This document shows positions 22,376 to 35,206 of a stretch of DNA of 64,000 bases, one piece after another (positions within the stretch are counted from its first letter, which is position 1; each line of letters opens with the position of its first letter). A model generated the notes under the pieces. The model saw only the letters and a list, made by a program, of their open reading frames with translations. It had not been told where the DNA came from and made no database searches. The translations under genes were made by a program, and so were the position numbers. Origin of the DNA: Antedon mediterranea (Eukaryota > Echinodermata > Crinoidea > Comatulida > Antedonidae); contig NC_092670.1 of NCBI RefSeq assembly GCF_964355755.1, positions 1,699,001-1,763,000 of the forward strand, written 5' to 3'.

Positions 22376-23060
22376 ACTATTATATTACCTCTGCCAACAA
22401 TAACACATAGAACTTAGAGCAATAATGAAAATGAGTGATTCAGCCTCATACAATCTTCACTCTCTTATGATAGAAATGAATTGATTGAGAAATAATTTCG
22501 TTTTAACATTAGTATTTTCTTATATTGTTTGAAGGTTTGCATGGCGAAATATTTTCTTGTGGTATAATTCGATCAAATTAGGATTTGCAATTTCAATTTC
22601 ATTGTTAATATATGTAAATTTTGTTTATAATGTAAATACTTTAAAAATGTATATATTGAGTTTATGTAATCTACAATTAGATATTACATCATGTCAGTTT
22701 AGCCGATGTTCTAAAACAAATCAAGAATTTGTATGATTTATTTCTTTTTTATTTTTAAATGCGCCTTGAGCACTCTGGAGTGGTTTGTGCGCTATAAAAA
22801 TCTTATTATTATTATTATTATTATAAGGTATAATTAATTATTGGCATATTTTACCTTCGTGCATTCAACTGGGTGTAGTATGTCTAATGGTTACTAATGT
22901 GTAAAATGAAAAAATAATATGATAAGATAATGATTTTGTTTATTACCAAGTTGTTACACCCTCAATGCATCTTCAGAGTAACACAAACATTTTTAGATTG
23001 TATGTTGCGTATCGTTATTGTAAGTTTTGTTAATAAATACACTGTTATATATTCTATTAC
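22376..23060 (+). other. 3' UTR of copy 1, including a LINE tail
   Basis: The likely 3' UTR runs to an AATAAA at 23033-23038. Within it, about 22757-22826 has a LINE (CR1/L2-like) terminal signature: GCGCCTTGAGCACTC, then GTGCGCTATAAAAATC and a TTA microsatellite. The insertion probably postdates the gene. Confidence 0.5.
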
Positions 23061-23905
23061 GGTCTTCTATTGGTTTTCATTATGATGTCTGACTGTCTAG
23101 TATAATAGGAACACTTTATGTTATTATTATTGAGGGTTTGTGGAGCCAAAACTTAGTTTGTGCTGTGACCGTGTTTGTAGTGAATTCACCGCGCCCCATT
23201 TATTTTAAAGCGCAACCTTGCTTAAAATCTACAACAATGCATCAAAACACAGGCCCTATTAATGTATTAATACATTGAAACGGCTACAGGTTTCAAAAGT
23301 ATTGTTACATTAATGAAGGTGTTTATTCTGTTTACAAAACTTTCCCTACACACTAGTGATGAGTAATTAACCAATCAATCAACCAATCAATTATTCTAAG
23401 AATACAATCAGGTGTGTTATAAAAAAAGTCATACCGTTTGAAATCTTGATGCAATAAGGGCCTACGCTTGAGTAGTCAAGATCAACAGTAATGATATTTT
23501 AATTTTTCGAAATCATTATGCCACCGGTTTCTAATCAAATAATTAGCGTTATTTTTTACGATTTCCACGAAAAATGTCTGGTGTGGTTTGTAGATTGTGG
23601 TTTCTTGTCTGAATCTTGATAAATGGTTTATTATTGGGGTAAATAGCTTAAAGCATCAGGCACAATGCAAACAAAGATGACGTCAGTTTATGAGGTAGCG
23701 GGTTGAAAAAACTTCGTTTATAATTTGTTCACATTTTGACACGACATTTGTTTTTCTTTTCGAAAATAAGCCCATATTGAAAAGAATTCCCTCTTGGTTT
23801 GCAAAAGTAATCTAAAAGTAAAAACGAATTATCCAGAGTTATAAAAAAGAAAGAAAAAAACCTTTTTGAAAGAAAACTGTTTGAGTTGCTGGGTTCTGCA
23901 TTTTA
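23061..23905. other. Intergenic stretch
   Basis: Nothing recognised beyond AT-rich sequence. Confidence 0.35.
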
Positions 23906-24062
23906 TTGACTTCAGTTTTGACTGCATACTAGTACTGTACTACAACTCGCTCATTTTAATTGTTACTACTATTATATTTATTTACTTCAGTTTTGACTGC
24001 ATACTAGTACTGTACTTTCAACTCGGTCATTTTAATTGTTACTACTATTATATTTATTTATG
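23906..24062. repeat. About 78-bp tandem duplication
   Basis: A unit containing CTTCAGTTTTGACTGCATAC and ending TACTACTATTATATTTATTT occurs twice in direct orientation with two or three differences. Confidence 0.9.
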
Positions 24063-26500
24063 ATACTTTTTTTTTCACTCAGGTACCGTAATAATTTTGA
24101 TGCAAATTAATCTATGGAAATTTGACAAGATATTGTATTTAATTTAGATCACGTAGAGATTCTTGACTTGAGCCAAGTGTTGAGCACGTCACGCATCATG
24201 TGTCCAATAATTGTGGTGGCGTGTTGGGATGCGCGCGCGTCACCTGCACAGCACGTGCCATTATAATGTTTACAAACATTAGCGTACTACTATAACGTCA
24301 AAAGGCATCGATGGCAATAATTGAAGAAGAAAAAGAACCACACCTAGCTTAATTAATAATTTACCAATTGCTAACAAGACTCAATAAAAGTAGGAGGATC
24401 TTTTGATGATTTCATCTATTAAAAGGTAAATATTTATAGGCATATGGCTAGGGCCTAGTTCAATCACTATTTACTACTAGGCCTATATTAATATTAGTAT
24501 TCTATCTATTCAGACTAGGCTAGCTTTTTAGCCGGCCCCGGGTATTTTATTATATTATAACTATTAAGTAAAAGTATTCTATTTCTATGTATTTTTCACA
24601 ATGTTTGATAACTCCATGAGTCCACACCACACCAACCTAGGGGCCTATCATATTGTTATTTCAAAAGTAAATACTATACAGGTAGGCCTATAATAGGTTA
24701 TAAGAACATTGGAAATACACAGTAAATAATCAGCATGCATGATGCAAGCTAGCATGATGCAAAACAACAACTTCTTAAATGGTTATAGCGCCCGCTATTG
24801 TTGAGTTAGCAGCAGGTCATGCGCGCGATGGGACGATACCATTCAAGAACCTTTTTGTACAGGAAAATAAAATGTCATTGGATAGGATGTTATTTGCTGC
24901 TACTAAAAAAAGCAAATTCAAAAATATAGTGCATCCAACAAAATATTCAACAAAACCATAGACACCTAACAATAGCTTCATTTCTTTGTCCGAATATATA
25001 TTAGTTATTGTTGTAAAATGAGTTCGTGCGTATAGGCCTATGTTTATTAAAAAATCACACCTATTACATAAACGTTCCAATGACATTACCGTCAAACAAA
25101 ACACAATTATGAAAAATTGTATTGAGTAAACCGAGCATCAATAAATGAATCAATTGTTATCAGTTGAAACAAGGCCTATCGCAGCAGTCACGAAGCTAAT
25201 ATTTCAATCATTAACTTTCTAAACAGTGAGTCTGTTCGCATTCTTCTCCTGTTCTTTAGATACAGTTATATTTCAGTCACTTATTTTGATTGCTAAGTTC
25301 GCTTGCTTGTTTCGAGAGTTTATTGGGCCTACTTTGTTTTCGCATCTACCTTCTCACACACGTTCGCACTTTTTCACTGATCCGTCAAGCATTGTCGAAA
25401 TATGCTTTACAGCAATAAACATTTCGCCTGAAAAAACTTAAAGTCGCACATGACCTACACGAAATGTTATCCTTTTTACCGATTTTTCGAGCAATAAATG
25501 GTAACGCAGTAGGTGATAACTCTTCTTGACCAGAAAAAACTCTGTAAATAAAAAAAAAAGGGAGGGGATGCGAAGGGTGTGCAAAACCGGTGTTATAAAA
25601 CAGCTGCGGACAACTATAGTTACTTTGCAAATCTACTAGAGTTGATACTAGTGAAAAATCTCCATTTTACGAGGAAATAGTTCTATGAACCCTGTAAAAT
25701 GGTTACCATGCCTACGGACATGCATATCACCTAAGTGCAGTTCTTCAAACTTACTCTTGTTATCTGATTTTTTTTTTAAGATTAAAAAAAAAAATCTTTA
25801 CTGTATATGCGTACATGGCGTCACGAAGTTGAATAAATTTGATATGTAGTGATGGCACTGCGGTGCGACACGTACTACCTCAATATTATTATTCTTCTTG
25901 AAAACAAGGTACATGTCATATTCCAATGGGAACTTTCGTTGTCAACATAAAGATAAGTACATTTTGTATGACAGAAAGTCATTCTAATAGAGAAAACGTT
26001 GACAACGCAAGCTTTCGTCAAGAACAATCTCAACGCTTGAAATACTCTGTACTGAATGGAAAAACTGTACTCCACGGTAAAACTCCCAATTGTCTGTACA
26101 GCATGTCCACACGCAGGCGGTGCGCATTTATTCAACCATGGAGTTATTATACCTCAATGATTCAACCATATATCACACGTTCAAACACTGTTAATAATAA
26201 TCCATAATACATATAGGATATGGGTCATGTTTTTACTCCACTCTCTATGTGTATAAAATTGAACCATGGAAAGAATGTGTGTCTTCTTGTGATTTGACAC
26301 ATGTATTAATTTCCACCCGTAGATCCACAGATTTAGACCTAATGCGAAATATAGGCCATATATTCAATATCTGTTTTCTAATGGGATTAAGCAATTTTCC
26401 TCACACCGGGGCGTGTGTTACAAATGCCACAGTACGCTATCTTCGTGCGAAATAAAATGGTTTGTGATCGTCATTTCTTTATGCATTCAACTGTAAATGT
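24063..26500. other. Intergenic stretch
   Basis: No gene recognised. Short open frames around 24779-25104 and 25875-26455 lack start context, splice partners or family features. Confidence 0.35.
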
Positions 26501-27260
26501 ATTATTATTTTTATTATTAATATTCAGGCAAAAGATACATTTTACAAATACAATACAAATCAACAAATTATACAAACACAACGCAAAAGAAAATATAAAA
26601 TCATAGTCACTAGCTGCCAGGAAAGCACAAAAGCAGTCTAAGCCACTGTCACCAATTAGGTGTGTACCTCGGGGTGTACCTCCAACCAGTGACTAGTTAT
26701 TACAAATAATATATATAATATAGATGATGATAAAGTTAATATTTTAAAAGAATAACTTAATTATATTAAGCCTATAGTTTATAATTATATGTAAATGCTA
26801 AATCACAGTACAGGAGGCAAACATTTTTTGATTGCACTGGATTTTTTTTTATTTATTTATTTTTTAAAATACAATATGTAGGACTAATATACAACAAAAA
26901 TGAAAAAAAAAGTAGGAAAAAAAAGTAGAAAAAGACAGATTCAATCATCAGAAACCATATCAACTAAAATACAATATTGCCTAACAACATGTTTAAAGGC
27001 TTTTTTTACAGAATCAAATGTATGATTTAGAGGTCCAGAAGCAAGGCACGATAAGGCACGATAAGGCATTGAATTGAATTGAATTGAAATTTATATTTAT
27101 ATTTTTTTTGAATTGAAATTTATATTTATACTGGGTAACCTCTTCAGTCAAAGACTGGTCTCCCAGAGGGCCCAGTTGGTGATCAGTGGCTGTGATGTAC
27201 TAATACACCGGGGTAACCCCCTACATTATGTTAATGTTGAATTATTAAAAAAAATTAGAT
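26501..27260. repeat. Low-complexity and dispersed repeat block
   Basis: This holds A/T runs, two short direct repeats (GGCACGATAA, then GAATTGAATTGAAATTTATA repeated) and a GC-richer patch at 27131-27230 with internal complementarity (CAAAGACTGGTCTCCC...GGGCCCAGTTGG). It may be a SINE remnant; the class is not identified. Confidence 0.4.
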
Positions 27261-27696
27261 TACTATTAATTTATTATAAGATCTCTAAATAATAACAATT
27301 ACATTGCGCACATATGAAAGATGGTTGCGAATGACTGCTGCAGTGCATTAACAGTATAACCATCTTTGTCATCAACAGAAAGTCTACTATTTTGAATTGT
27401 AAGGCAATTTAGGCCTATATCATCCCAGTATGTATGTAGGTCTAGGTTGAACACCCTTATGGATATATTATTATTCAAAAGCCCGAGATCCAAAATGCAG
27501 ATTAGCAAAAACATACGCCCAGTTTACTTTTGGCTCCTTGTCAAAATACATTCTCTATTAGCCTCAGGGTATACAACAAATCAATATATTATATTCCAGA
27601 GCAGGTGAATGTCATTTAGCCAAACACGTGTTTTATAGGCAGTCCTCTTTGGCTTGTTTATATATGACGTCATAAATCACGTGATATAATTACGCC

Positions 27697-27703
27697 TATT
27701 TAA
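27697..27703 (+). promoter_or_regulatory. TATA-like box of second anaphylatoxin-like gene
   Basis: TATTTAA lies 146 bp before the start codon at 27843, a layout close to that of copy 1. A CRE-like TGACGTCA sits 30 bp further upstream (27665-27672). Confidence 0.45.
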
Positions 27704-27842
27704 ACGTCATCGTTCACTCGTTTTGCAGATTTGTTTATGAAGTTTAAAGGAACACACGAAAACTGTGACTAGTAGTAGTGTATATTACTGAAGGTATATT
27801 ATCGTTTGTGATATTTTGCGAGATTTAAACATATTTTTCAAG

Positions 27843-30800
27843 ATGCAGCCTGACATTTCGAGAATGTTCTTGCCGGTTTTGTACGTAGTCAGTGTAGTAA
27901 ATTCAGCGGTCATCAATTACTCGAGTTATTCCTACAGCTACGGTAAGATTTTATACCATCATTATTTATTACGATATATGTACACGATCTTAGCTATTTT
28001 CAAAGTTAGAATAGGTTGTTTTGCAGCATAAAGCCCATGGACTCGACAGATAGACCTGAACTCCAATGTTTACAAAAGTTTTATTTTTAAAATACTGTTT
28101 GGCAGCAGAATATTTTTGGTAGCAGAAAATAAAAAATATATTTCACTCTTAATTTCAATCGTTATGATATCATTATTCTTTAGACTAAAATGATATTATT
28201 TTAAGCCTTATTATTATGTTCTACTAAAACCAAATAATGAAATATTTTCATCGGATCGTAACGGAATCATGCGTAACGGAATTATTTACGAGTACACAGA
28301 CAAGCAAGCGTATGTTTATCAGGGAGTTGTAAAATAAGATTTGAATAATAAAATTAAATAATATTTTACAACTCCCTGTGTTTATGATAGTCGACTTAGG
28401 AATTAACAAAATTGGTTGTACCAAACTAACACCAACATCATTTAGTAACGTTGACAAGCGGATTCATTATCTGATTGGTCAGCTTTCATCGCGCCTACTA
28501 CACGCCCACTTGATTGACACCGGGTGGCATCAACACTTTGTTTTGATTCGTTTTATATCATTGACACTACACTGTCAAGCGACACAATCCCACGCTTGCC
28601 TAATGCGCTGGTAACAATGGAACAGCCTATTGTACGCGCGCGCGTTAAACACCAACACTTATTGTACGCGCGTCAATATTGATAGCAATGGTACGGCTTA
28701 TACTATACAGTACTTGATAAATATTGTTGTTACATTTAGGGCAGTTTAATTAATATGAATAGGCCAAACGGTTCACGAGAGTTAAAAAGAGCATTTGTGG
28801 CTACACGATTTACCACGAACACATGTTTTGTTGACGTGGACGCTTCTTTTTCTGGTTCCTAACCAGGTCTCTTTTTCCGGGCTGATTATTTACAGTAGCC
28901 TGACTGGCTATAAGTATAATTACAAGACAGGGTCACCCTAAATCCAGGTCAACTCAATATATTTTCAAAACATATGTAGTGTCATGTGGTCATCATAATA
29001 TTCAATATAAAATTTACCACGCCTACTTACATATTTAAAATATTAATAACATTATCAAAAAAAGGGTGGGGGGAGGGGGAGGGGGAATCCAATATATTGG
29101 TAAATGAAGAAAGGTATCCGCAACATGCATTATACCATTACACTTTTAACAATAATAGTACGCTAATTTATGTGTGTTTTTCTCCACGCTGTAACGCACA
29201 ACACATCGTGATGCGTATACGTAGTAAACGCACGCGTGCGTACATTTACCAGATGGATTTGATGACACGTTTCGTCAAAACGAAGTTTGGAGTATGAAAT
29301 ATAAATAACAACCGTATTGCTATCTTTAGCAAAGTCGATATAGGTAGCGTGTCCTTATAACCACCCCCCTAATCACTTTTATAAATCTAAAAAAAGCTTT
29401 AAAATAATTCCGGTTTTCTTATCTATTTCCGACCGCACGATTAATAGTTTCCGCGGCGGTCGATAGCATCACTGGTCATCCACATCTCATGATAGCATTT
29501 TTAATGTTTTACCTCCATAGTTTTACCGACCAAGTTTGTGTACATTAGTTTACTTCATGTAAAAAGAAACTTTTTTTCGAGAAGTGTTTCATTGGAAAGG
29601 GCATATTATAAGCCCTCGAATTTTGAAAATACACGCGCGCAATGTATTGTATAGGCACTTTCGTGGGTATCGTTATGAAGGAGTATGCAATGGGTCAAAG
29701 GTTAAGCTGATTGGCATCTGTCAATTTAGCTATTAAAGTCGAACGACATTTTGTACACTAGTCTGTTTCAACATTGTTTGAATTTCATGACCTCAATATT
29801 TAATATGGTCGAATTGGATACAATAAGCCCAAACAAAAATATTTTCTCGATGCACCCGGACCCCGGGGCGTATCCGAAAGGGAAATCATGTGAACGTTGT
29901 ACAACACATAATTTATCGTACGATGAAACACCGTAATTATCCATAGTCTGAACAGGGCATTTGACATTTAAACGAAGGAAACGAGTAAATGCTTTACTGT
30001 ATTGTCTTCGAAATCAACACTATGACTTTGTATTCATTATCAACTTTCATGTTCATTTGGCATACATGTTTTTATATCTATACAGACTCATCACCCGAAG
30101 AGACCGAAGTTGTAGGCAGTGGCGATGATATGAACCAAACAGCTGACGTGGACGCCGAAGACGTCGAGGTGTTTACGACAGAAATAGTTGACTTTTCTAC
30201 TATTCAGACGACAATGACCCCTAAACAAAGTACTACCACCGTGAGGTCAAACGCTAGGGTTCGAATCCCACAGACTTGCTGTGAACTTGGCGCTCTTGCA
30301 GCCCGACAAGGCTACTCATGCAGACCGGAGTCACACCGGGAAAAGTTACGGTAAGTTGCGTCGGATAATTTTAACAGGGTAACATTGTTCCTCACATTGG
30401 TTTCCCCACTAGTAGGAGGAAACAAAAGCACGTAAGCGTACCGTAACGTAAGTAATTTGACCATTCACGATGCGATGGAAATTGTCGCTTTTGTTTGGTC
30501 AACTCACTTGCGTTGTGTGCGCGTCTCTGTGTTACGCGTACGACGTCATTACGTTCAATTTAAGGTGGAACCAAGCTTACATAGCGTTTATACTTGTGAG
30601 GGGGACTTCAGTGAAGCCCTTTTTGTGAATAGGTTGGTTGTTGCTATTTTATTTTAAGATTTATGGGCCTAAATAAATTAAATGCTTTTTTTTCTTTAGT
30701 GCAAACACATTTCGTAGCGAAAGGCTTGGAAACCATTTGTACAAGACGAAGAACGCTCATCAAACAGCCAGAGAAGACCACAAACGAGTGGAAGCCCAGC

Positions 30801-30961
30801 TTAGAAACTTCAGTAAATGCGTAACGGGCCTAAGTCAGAAAATGGAGGACGATTTCATGGTCTGCTGCAAACGAACGTCGGTAGAATTGGGAGACGCAGG
30901 ACTTCCAGTAAAGCAGTCGTCTCGTCGCCAACAACAGCAGCCCCTTTACCCCTTTAATTAA
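27843..30961 (+). CDS. Small secreted protein with anaphylatoxin-like domain (copy 2)
   Basis: Exons 27843-27942, 30086-30350 and 30700-30961 join in phase to 208 residues. A signal peptide covers about residues 1-22 (LPVLYVVSVVNSA). A Ser/Thr- and acid-rich region follows (residues 35-90; possible O-glycosylation). Then come Cys98-Cys99-X12-Cys112, a charged linker of 49 residues, and Cys162-X14-Cys177-Cys178. The tail is Gln-rich and ends PLYPFN. CCELGALAARQGYSC is close to fibulin-type anaphylatoxin openings. The architecture, exon-1 signal peptide and phase-1 first intron match copy 1 at 21273. Copy 2 has an additional intron in the linker. There is no EGF or membrane segment. Function unknown; a soluble matrix or signalling peptide is a guess. 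Confidence 0.82.
28320..28378. other. Perfect 16-bp-arm hairpin in copy 2 intron
   Basis: CAGGGAGTTGTAAAAT (28320-28335) and ATTTTACAACTCCCTG (28363-28378) are exact reverse complements around a 27-bp AT-rich loop. It could form an RNA or DNA hairpin or be a tiny transposon remnant. Confidence 0.85.
30397..30578. mobile_element. MITE of the GGTTCCCACT family, in copy 2 intron 2
   Basis: The left end TTGGTTTCCCCACTAG and right end GGTGGAACCAAGCTT match the terminal repeats of the family, and the inner GGTCAACTCACTTGCGTTG block is conserved. It fills most of the 349-bp intron. Confidence 0.7.
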
Positions 30962-31539
30962 TGATCACATTTCCCGCCATTTCCACATCGTCTGCCAAAG
31001 TGCACTGCGCATGCGGAGATGACTCAACCAACATTAACATTTTTAAAAAGCCTACCTATAGATACAGTATCATTACTGCCACAGATTGTAGAACACTGTC
31101 CGATGTCTTTAGATCGACATTGAAGTTTCAAATCCAGTTTCGTTTTATTTGCGCCATTTTTATTTTCATAAATACAAATATTTATTGTAAATAATTATAT
31201 TATTAAAATGATGTTGTATTTATTTACTTCCAAATGCCATTCGAAATGGTACTTACATTATTGAATGATGCTGTAATATATTCCATTTATTGCTTTAACA
31301 ATTAGTTCCGTTCGTTTATCAGTAAACCTAATGGGTGGAAGGATGGAACGCGCGCGTATTGTATAAATTGAGAATAGTGTATATATAATATAATGTAAAT
31401 ATGAACTTATTGTACAGTAATTGGTGTAAAAAATAAATGATGTATAATGTCGTTCAATGATATTGAATTATTAATTTACTTTGGATTTTGTCTTCTTTCA
31501 AGCTTTTTGACGGCTGTAGACCGCCATACATTTGAGCCG
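30962..31539 (+). other. 3' UTR of copy 2 and flank
   Basis: The probable 3' UTR runs to an AATAAA at 31432-31437. A short open frame directly after the stop codon (30961-31194) is not supported as coding. Confidence 0.5.
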
Positions 31540-31609
31540 AGAAAGCTTGCTTTTTAAACTGTAGTTCAAAGCTTGCTATTTAAACTGTAGTTCAAAGCTT
31601 GCTATTTAA
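31540..31609. repeat. 26-bp minisatellite, left part
   Basis: Nearly three units of a 26-bp repeat (AAAGCTTGCTATTTAAACTG core) end abruptly at TTAA (31606-31609), where the 3.6-kb element is inserted. The array resumes in the same orientation at 35207. Confidence 0.92.
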
Positions 31610-32439
31610 GAGCCATTGTCTGTAAAAATCAAAGATTTGGTGGCAGATGTAAAAAAATGGATTTCTTAAAAATTTTTACCATGAATAGACATTTCAATAA
31701 AAAGCATATCTACAACATTCATTTCAATTTTTAGCCTCCGTTGCCATGACAACGGTCAATTATCCAAATTTTGATGTTTTTGCCATTTTTCACAGATTTT
31801 CTATAGTGAAAAAGTACAAACTTGTATACTTATTTTAACCAAAAATACTTACAGTATACAGTTTTTGTTTATAGCAGTGTAAACAACATGTATTGAGTTC
31901 CATTTAATGTAGAAAAAAAATAAATTACAAAATGGAGTTTGGTTGATACCATTATTTTAAAAAGGGGTGTTTTAAAAAAATATTTTTTTTATAAAAGTAT
32001 ACCTCATAAACGTACCTATAACTTCCAAAGTGGTGTTTTTAAATCAATGAGGTTTTTTAATTTGATAGTCAATAGGTTTGTCAACATTAATCACGAAAAA
32101 AACACTGGGGTAAATTTCGTACATAGGTTTTGTGTTGCCAGGAAAATACGAAAAATACAAAAAATATAACAATGATATCAACAAACAAAACACATGAAAC
32201 ACAATTTAAATATGGCTAATCCAATAATAAAATGTATATGTGGCTTCTCATAATGCTACTAGAGTCATACGAATATTTTAGATAAAATAGGAGAATGTGT
32301 TGCCAGGTTTATTTCAATTAATTGCCAGAAAAACAGTATTTTGCATTGAAATATGTAATTGATGGAAAATAATGTTAAACTTGGAAATAATTGCGTCAAT
32401 GGTTTTTATAAATTTTTAAATCTATTTTGTGTAATGAGA

Positions 32440-33230
32440 TACAGAAAGACCTCCCAAAAAATCTGACCTTGTAAATAGGTCATTTGAGGTCAAAAGGGGT
32501 CAGAATGCAAAACAGGACAGGTCCCCACTTTACTACAACTATTAATGTTTGATCAAAATTTACAAGATAGTTCATAACAATTCTCAACAATTTTCTTATT
32601 TTACCTATAGTGTTACCTTAGCAACCATTTTTATGTGTAACTAAGGAAAGTAATTTTTTTTAAAACGTAAAAAATGGCGTTTTTATAAATACAAAGAATT
32701 ATTGATTGCATTTGTAATTTTTCTCAATTTTACTTCTACTGCATTCCATTAATGACAAACTTGACCTTGTAAATTCATTCATTTTGAGGTCAACATTTTA
32801 CCCTAGTAACTGTTTCTATGCAAAAATTTCATAAAAAATAAGGGGTTTTTCATAAATACAAAACATTTTTTCTACATAGTTTTACAAATTACATTTCTAC
32901 TTGTTGCCAAATTTACTTTAAATACTGAATCCTAATAAAATTGTTTACATATTGAGGTCAAATGACATCAACATTTTACCTATAGTGTATTGTAGCAACT
33001 GTTTCTATACGTAACTAATACAATATTTTTAATATGGGGTTTCATGACTACAAACAATTGATTACATAGCTTTACTACCTTTTCCCAAATTTACTTATCT
33101 ACTGAATCCCAGAAAATGTCTGACCTTGTGAAAGGGTCATTTGTCGGGTCAAGTTATGTCAAAATGTATTATTTATGTTATCTTAGAACCTGTTTCTATG
33201 CATAACTAAGGATAATTGTTTTTTTAAATA
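32440..33230. repeat. Degenerate tandem repeats of about 200 bp inside the TTAA element
   Basis: At least four diverged units share the order TGACCTTGT, GAGGTCA, ACATTTTACC, AACTGTTTCTATG and CATAACTAAGG, followed by ATAAATACAAA. Each carries AGGTCA-type half-sites in both orientations. Confidence 0.7.
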
Positions 33231-33761
33231 CAGTTGAACCTCCCGTAAGTGGCCACCCTCGGGAGCTGGAAAAGTGGCCGCTTACGGGCGGTGACCCCTT
33301 ACGGGAGGTTCTGCCGATAAAGGGCCAAAATCACTTATTATGGCTATATACGATATTCTTAACGAAACGAGCCTCTCAATTTTCCAGCTAATTGTAGGCC
33401 TATTATTATTTATAATCAGGTGGTTTAGTATTTTTTAGCATTTTCAGACAAATTTTAAAAACTTTTATCATATGAAAAATGGTCGGTCAAAATCTGTGTA
33501 GTTTTCTCATCTCTTCACAGTAATGTTTTTAAAACCTCTTCAAAATAAAGCTAATATATAAAGAAATACAATATACATGCACCTCTAATTCATAGGTCCA
33601 TGCAATAAGTATTGCATTTTTCGATTGGCCGCTTACAAAAAATCTCATTTTTAGTATAAAAAGGTGCCCGCAGCTGCTTACGGTAAGCACCAAATGCACT
33701 AATTAGATAGGAAGAACAAACAGGCTTTTCAAAGTGCGTCCGTTAAGGGAGGTGGCCGCTG
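33231..33761. mobile_element. Nested DNA transposon fragment, CAGTTGAACCTCCC ends
   Basis: It begins CAGTTGAACCTCCCGTAAGT after TA and ends in GGGAGGTGGCCGCTG before TA. The ends and TA target site resemble pogo/Tigger-type non-autonomous elements. It interrupts the roughly 200-bp repeat series, so it inserted after the TTAA element formed. Confidence 0.65.
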
Positions 33762-35206
33762 TAAATAAAATATGGGGTTTTCATGAATAAAAATAATCAC
33801 AGAAGAAAGTGCTTACGAATATGACCTTGTGAAACGGTAATTTGAAAATGCAAATAAGGCATGCCTGCTAATAATCTACAAATTTAAATTTGTATGAGAT
33901 AAATATGCAAAATCTAAAGAATATCTCATTTTTAGTTACCATAGTAACTGTTGCTATGCATAACTAAGGGAAATTAAATAATTATCAGATAATTATTAAT
34001 TAATAATTAATACTGAATCCAACCATCACAGTTAAAAAAATATAGAATTTAAAACCAATATTTAATAATAAAGTGTGATATTTTACATGCTGACCTTAAA
34101 TGAAATGAAATTTCAAATCAGGGCTTCAATATTTGTTATGTAGCATTAACATACCTGAGTATATCATTTACTTTTGATTGGTTCTATTTTGGGGAGGGAA
34201 AGTGGTGGATCCAGGACTTTTAAATAGTTAAGGGGTTGAAGGCGAGGGTCTAAAAACTTGCAGTTTATCTTTTTGTGGTTATAGTTGGTCGGGGTGGGGG
34301 GGGGTGGTCGTCGAAAGTGGTGGTGGATGGGCATGTGGGATCTGCTTAGGTTAGCAAATAAAAGAAGTAAACAAATGAAAGAGGAGCTTCAAAATAAGAG
34401 AGGAGTAATCTGTTGCAAAGATTAAAATTCACAACGATCTGATAATTTATTCAAATTTCCCGAGGATATAACCTATAAAATGACATTAAAACTGGGAATT
34501 ACAGAATCTATAATTAAAAATAATTTTTTTTTCTCACAACACAACTAGAACTATATAAAACATTAAGAATTTTTCTGACCAATGAGTTTCAAATCAAATA
34601 ATCAAAGAAAATAAAATGTTTTTACTAATATACCATGTTTTTTTTTTTATAAAAATGCCTATGTTTCTCGCAACACTGCTTGTAGATTTTAAATTTACCC
34701 CAGTATTTTATTTTAGAAATCAATTATTAAACATTAGAACTACCTATTTGTAATAAATCAGCTAAAAAAATACACCACTTTGGGCGTTATGGTGAAGTAA
34801 AGTTTAGTTGCATTGAACAATTTAAAAAAAGTGAAAAACACCCCTTTTTAAATAAATGGTATCTCCCAAGGTATGAAATAAAAAAAAATAAAAAAATTTG
34901 AAACAGGTACACAATGCATTGTTATTATGCATACACTAATTATTTTTTATAATTAAATGAACAACACAAAAATATCGTTCATCAAAGTAGTACCAATATC
35001 CATTTTAAAAAACCTTAAAAAAGGACAAAATTTGTCAAAAACACGAATTTGGCCGTTGCCATGGAAATATACGTGTGAAATAAAAAATACTTCATATCTG
35101 ATTTCTCTCAACACATATATAGCCATGTGCAAAATTTGAAAGAAATCCATTTTTTTGAGTCTGCCACTCTTTTTGATATTTCTTTGATTCTTACAGACAA
35201 TGGCTC

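Larger units (their letters stand above)
31610..35206. mobile_element. 3.6-kb long-inverted-repeat element at a TTAA site
   Basis: The left end GAGCCATTGTCTGTAA and right end TTACAGACAATGGCTC are exact inverted repeats, each flanked on the outside by TTAA (31606-31609 and 35207-35210). Homology between the arms continues inward, diverged, for about 550-600 bp. Shared landmarks include GATTTCTT, CCATG.CAACGG, AAAAAGGGGTGTTTT, CAAAGTGGTGT and ACTGGGGTAAATTT. The middle has degenerate roughly 200-bp repeats and a nested element at 33231-33761. No transposase is readable. Duplicated TTAA with inverted ends suggests piggyBac-type insertion; that class is an inference. Confidence 0.85.

Noticed and set aside
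30255-30275. tRNA B-box-like GGTTCGAATCCC
   Set aside because: It lies inside a coding exon of the second anaphylatoxin-like gene. No A-box or acceptor-stem pairing is found at the right distance.
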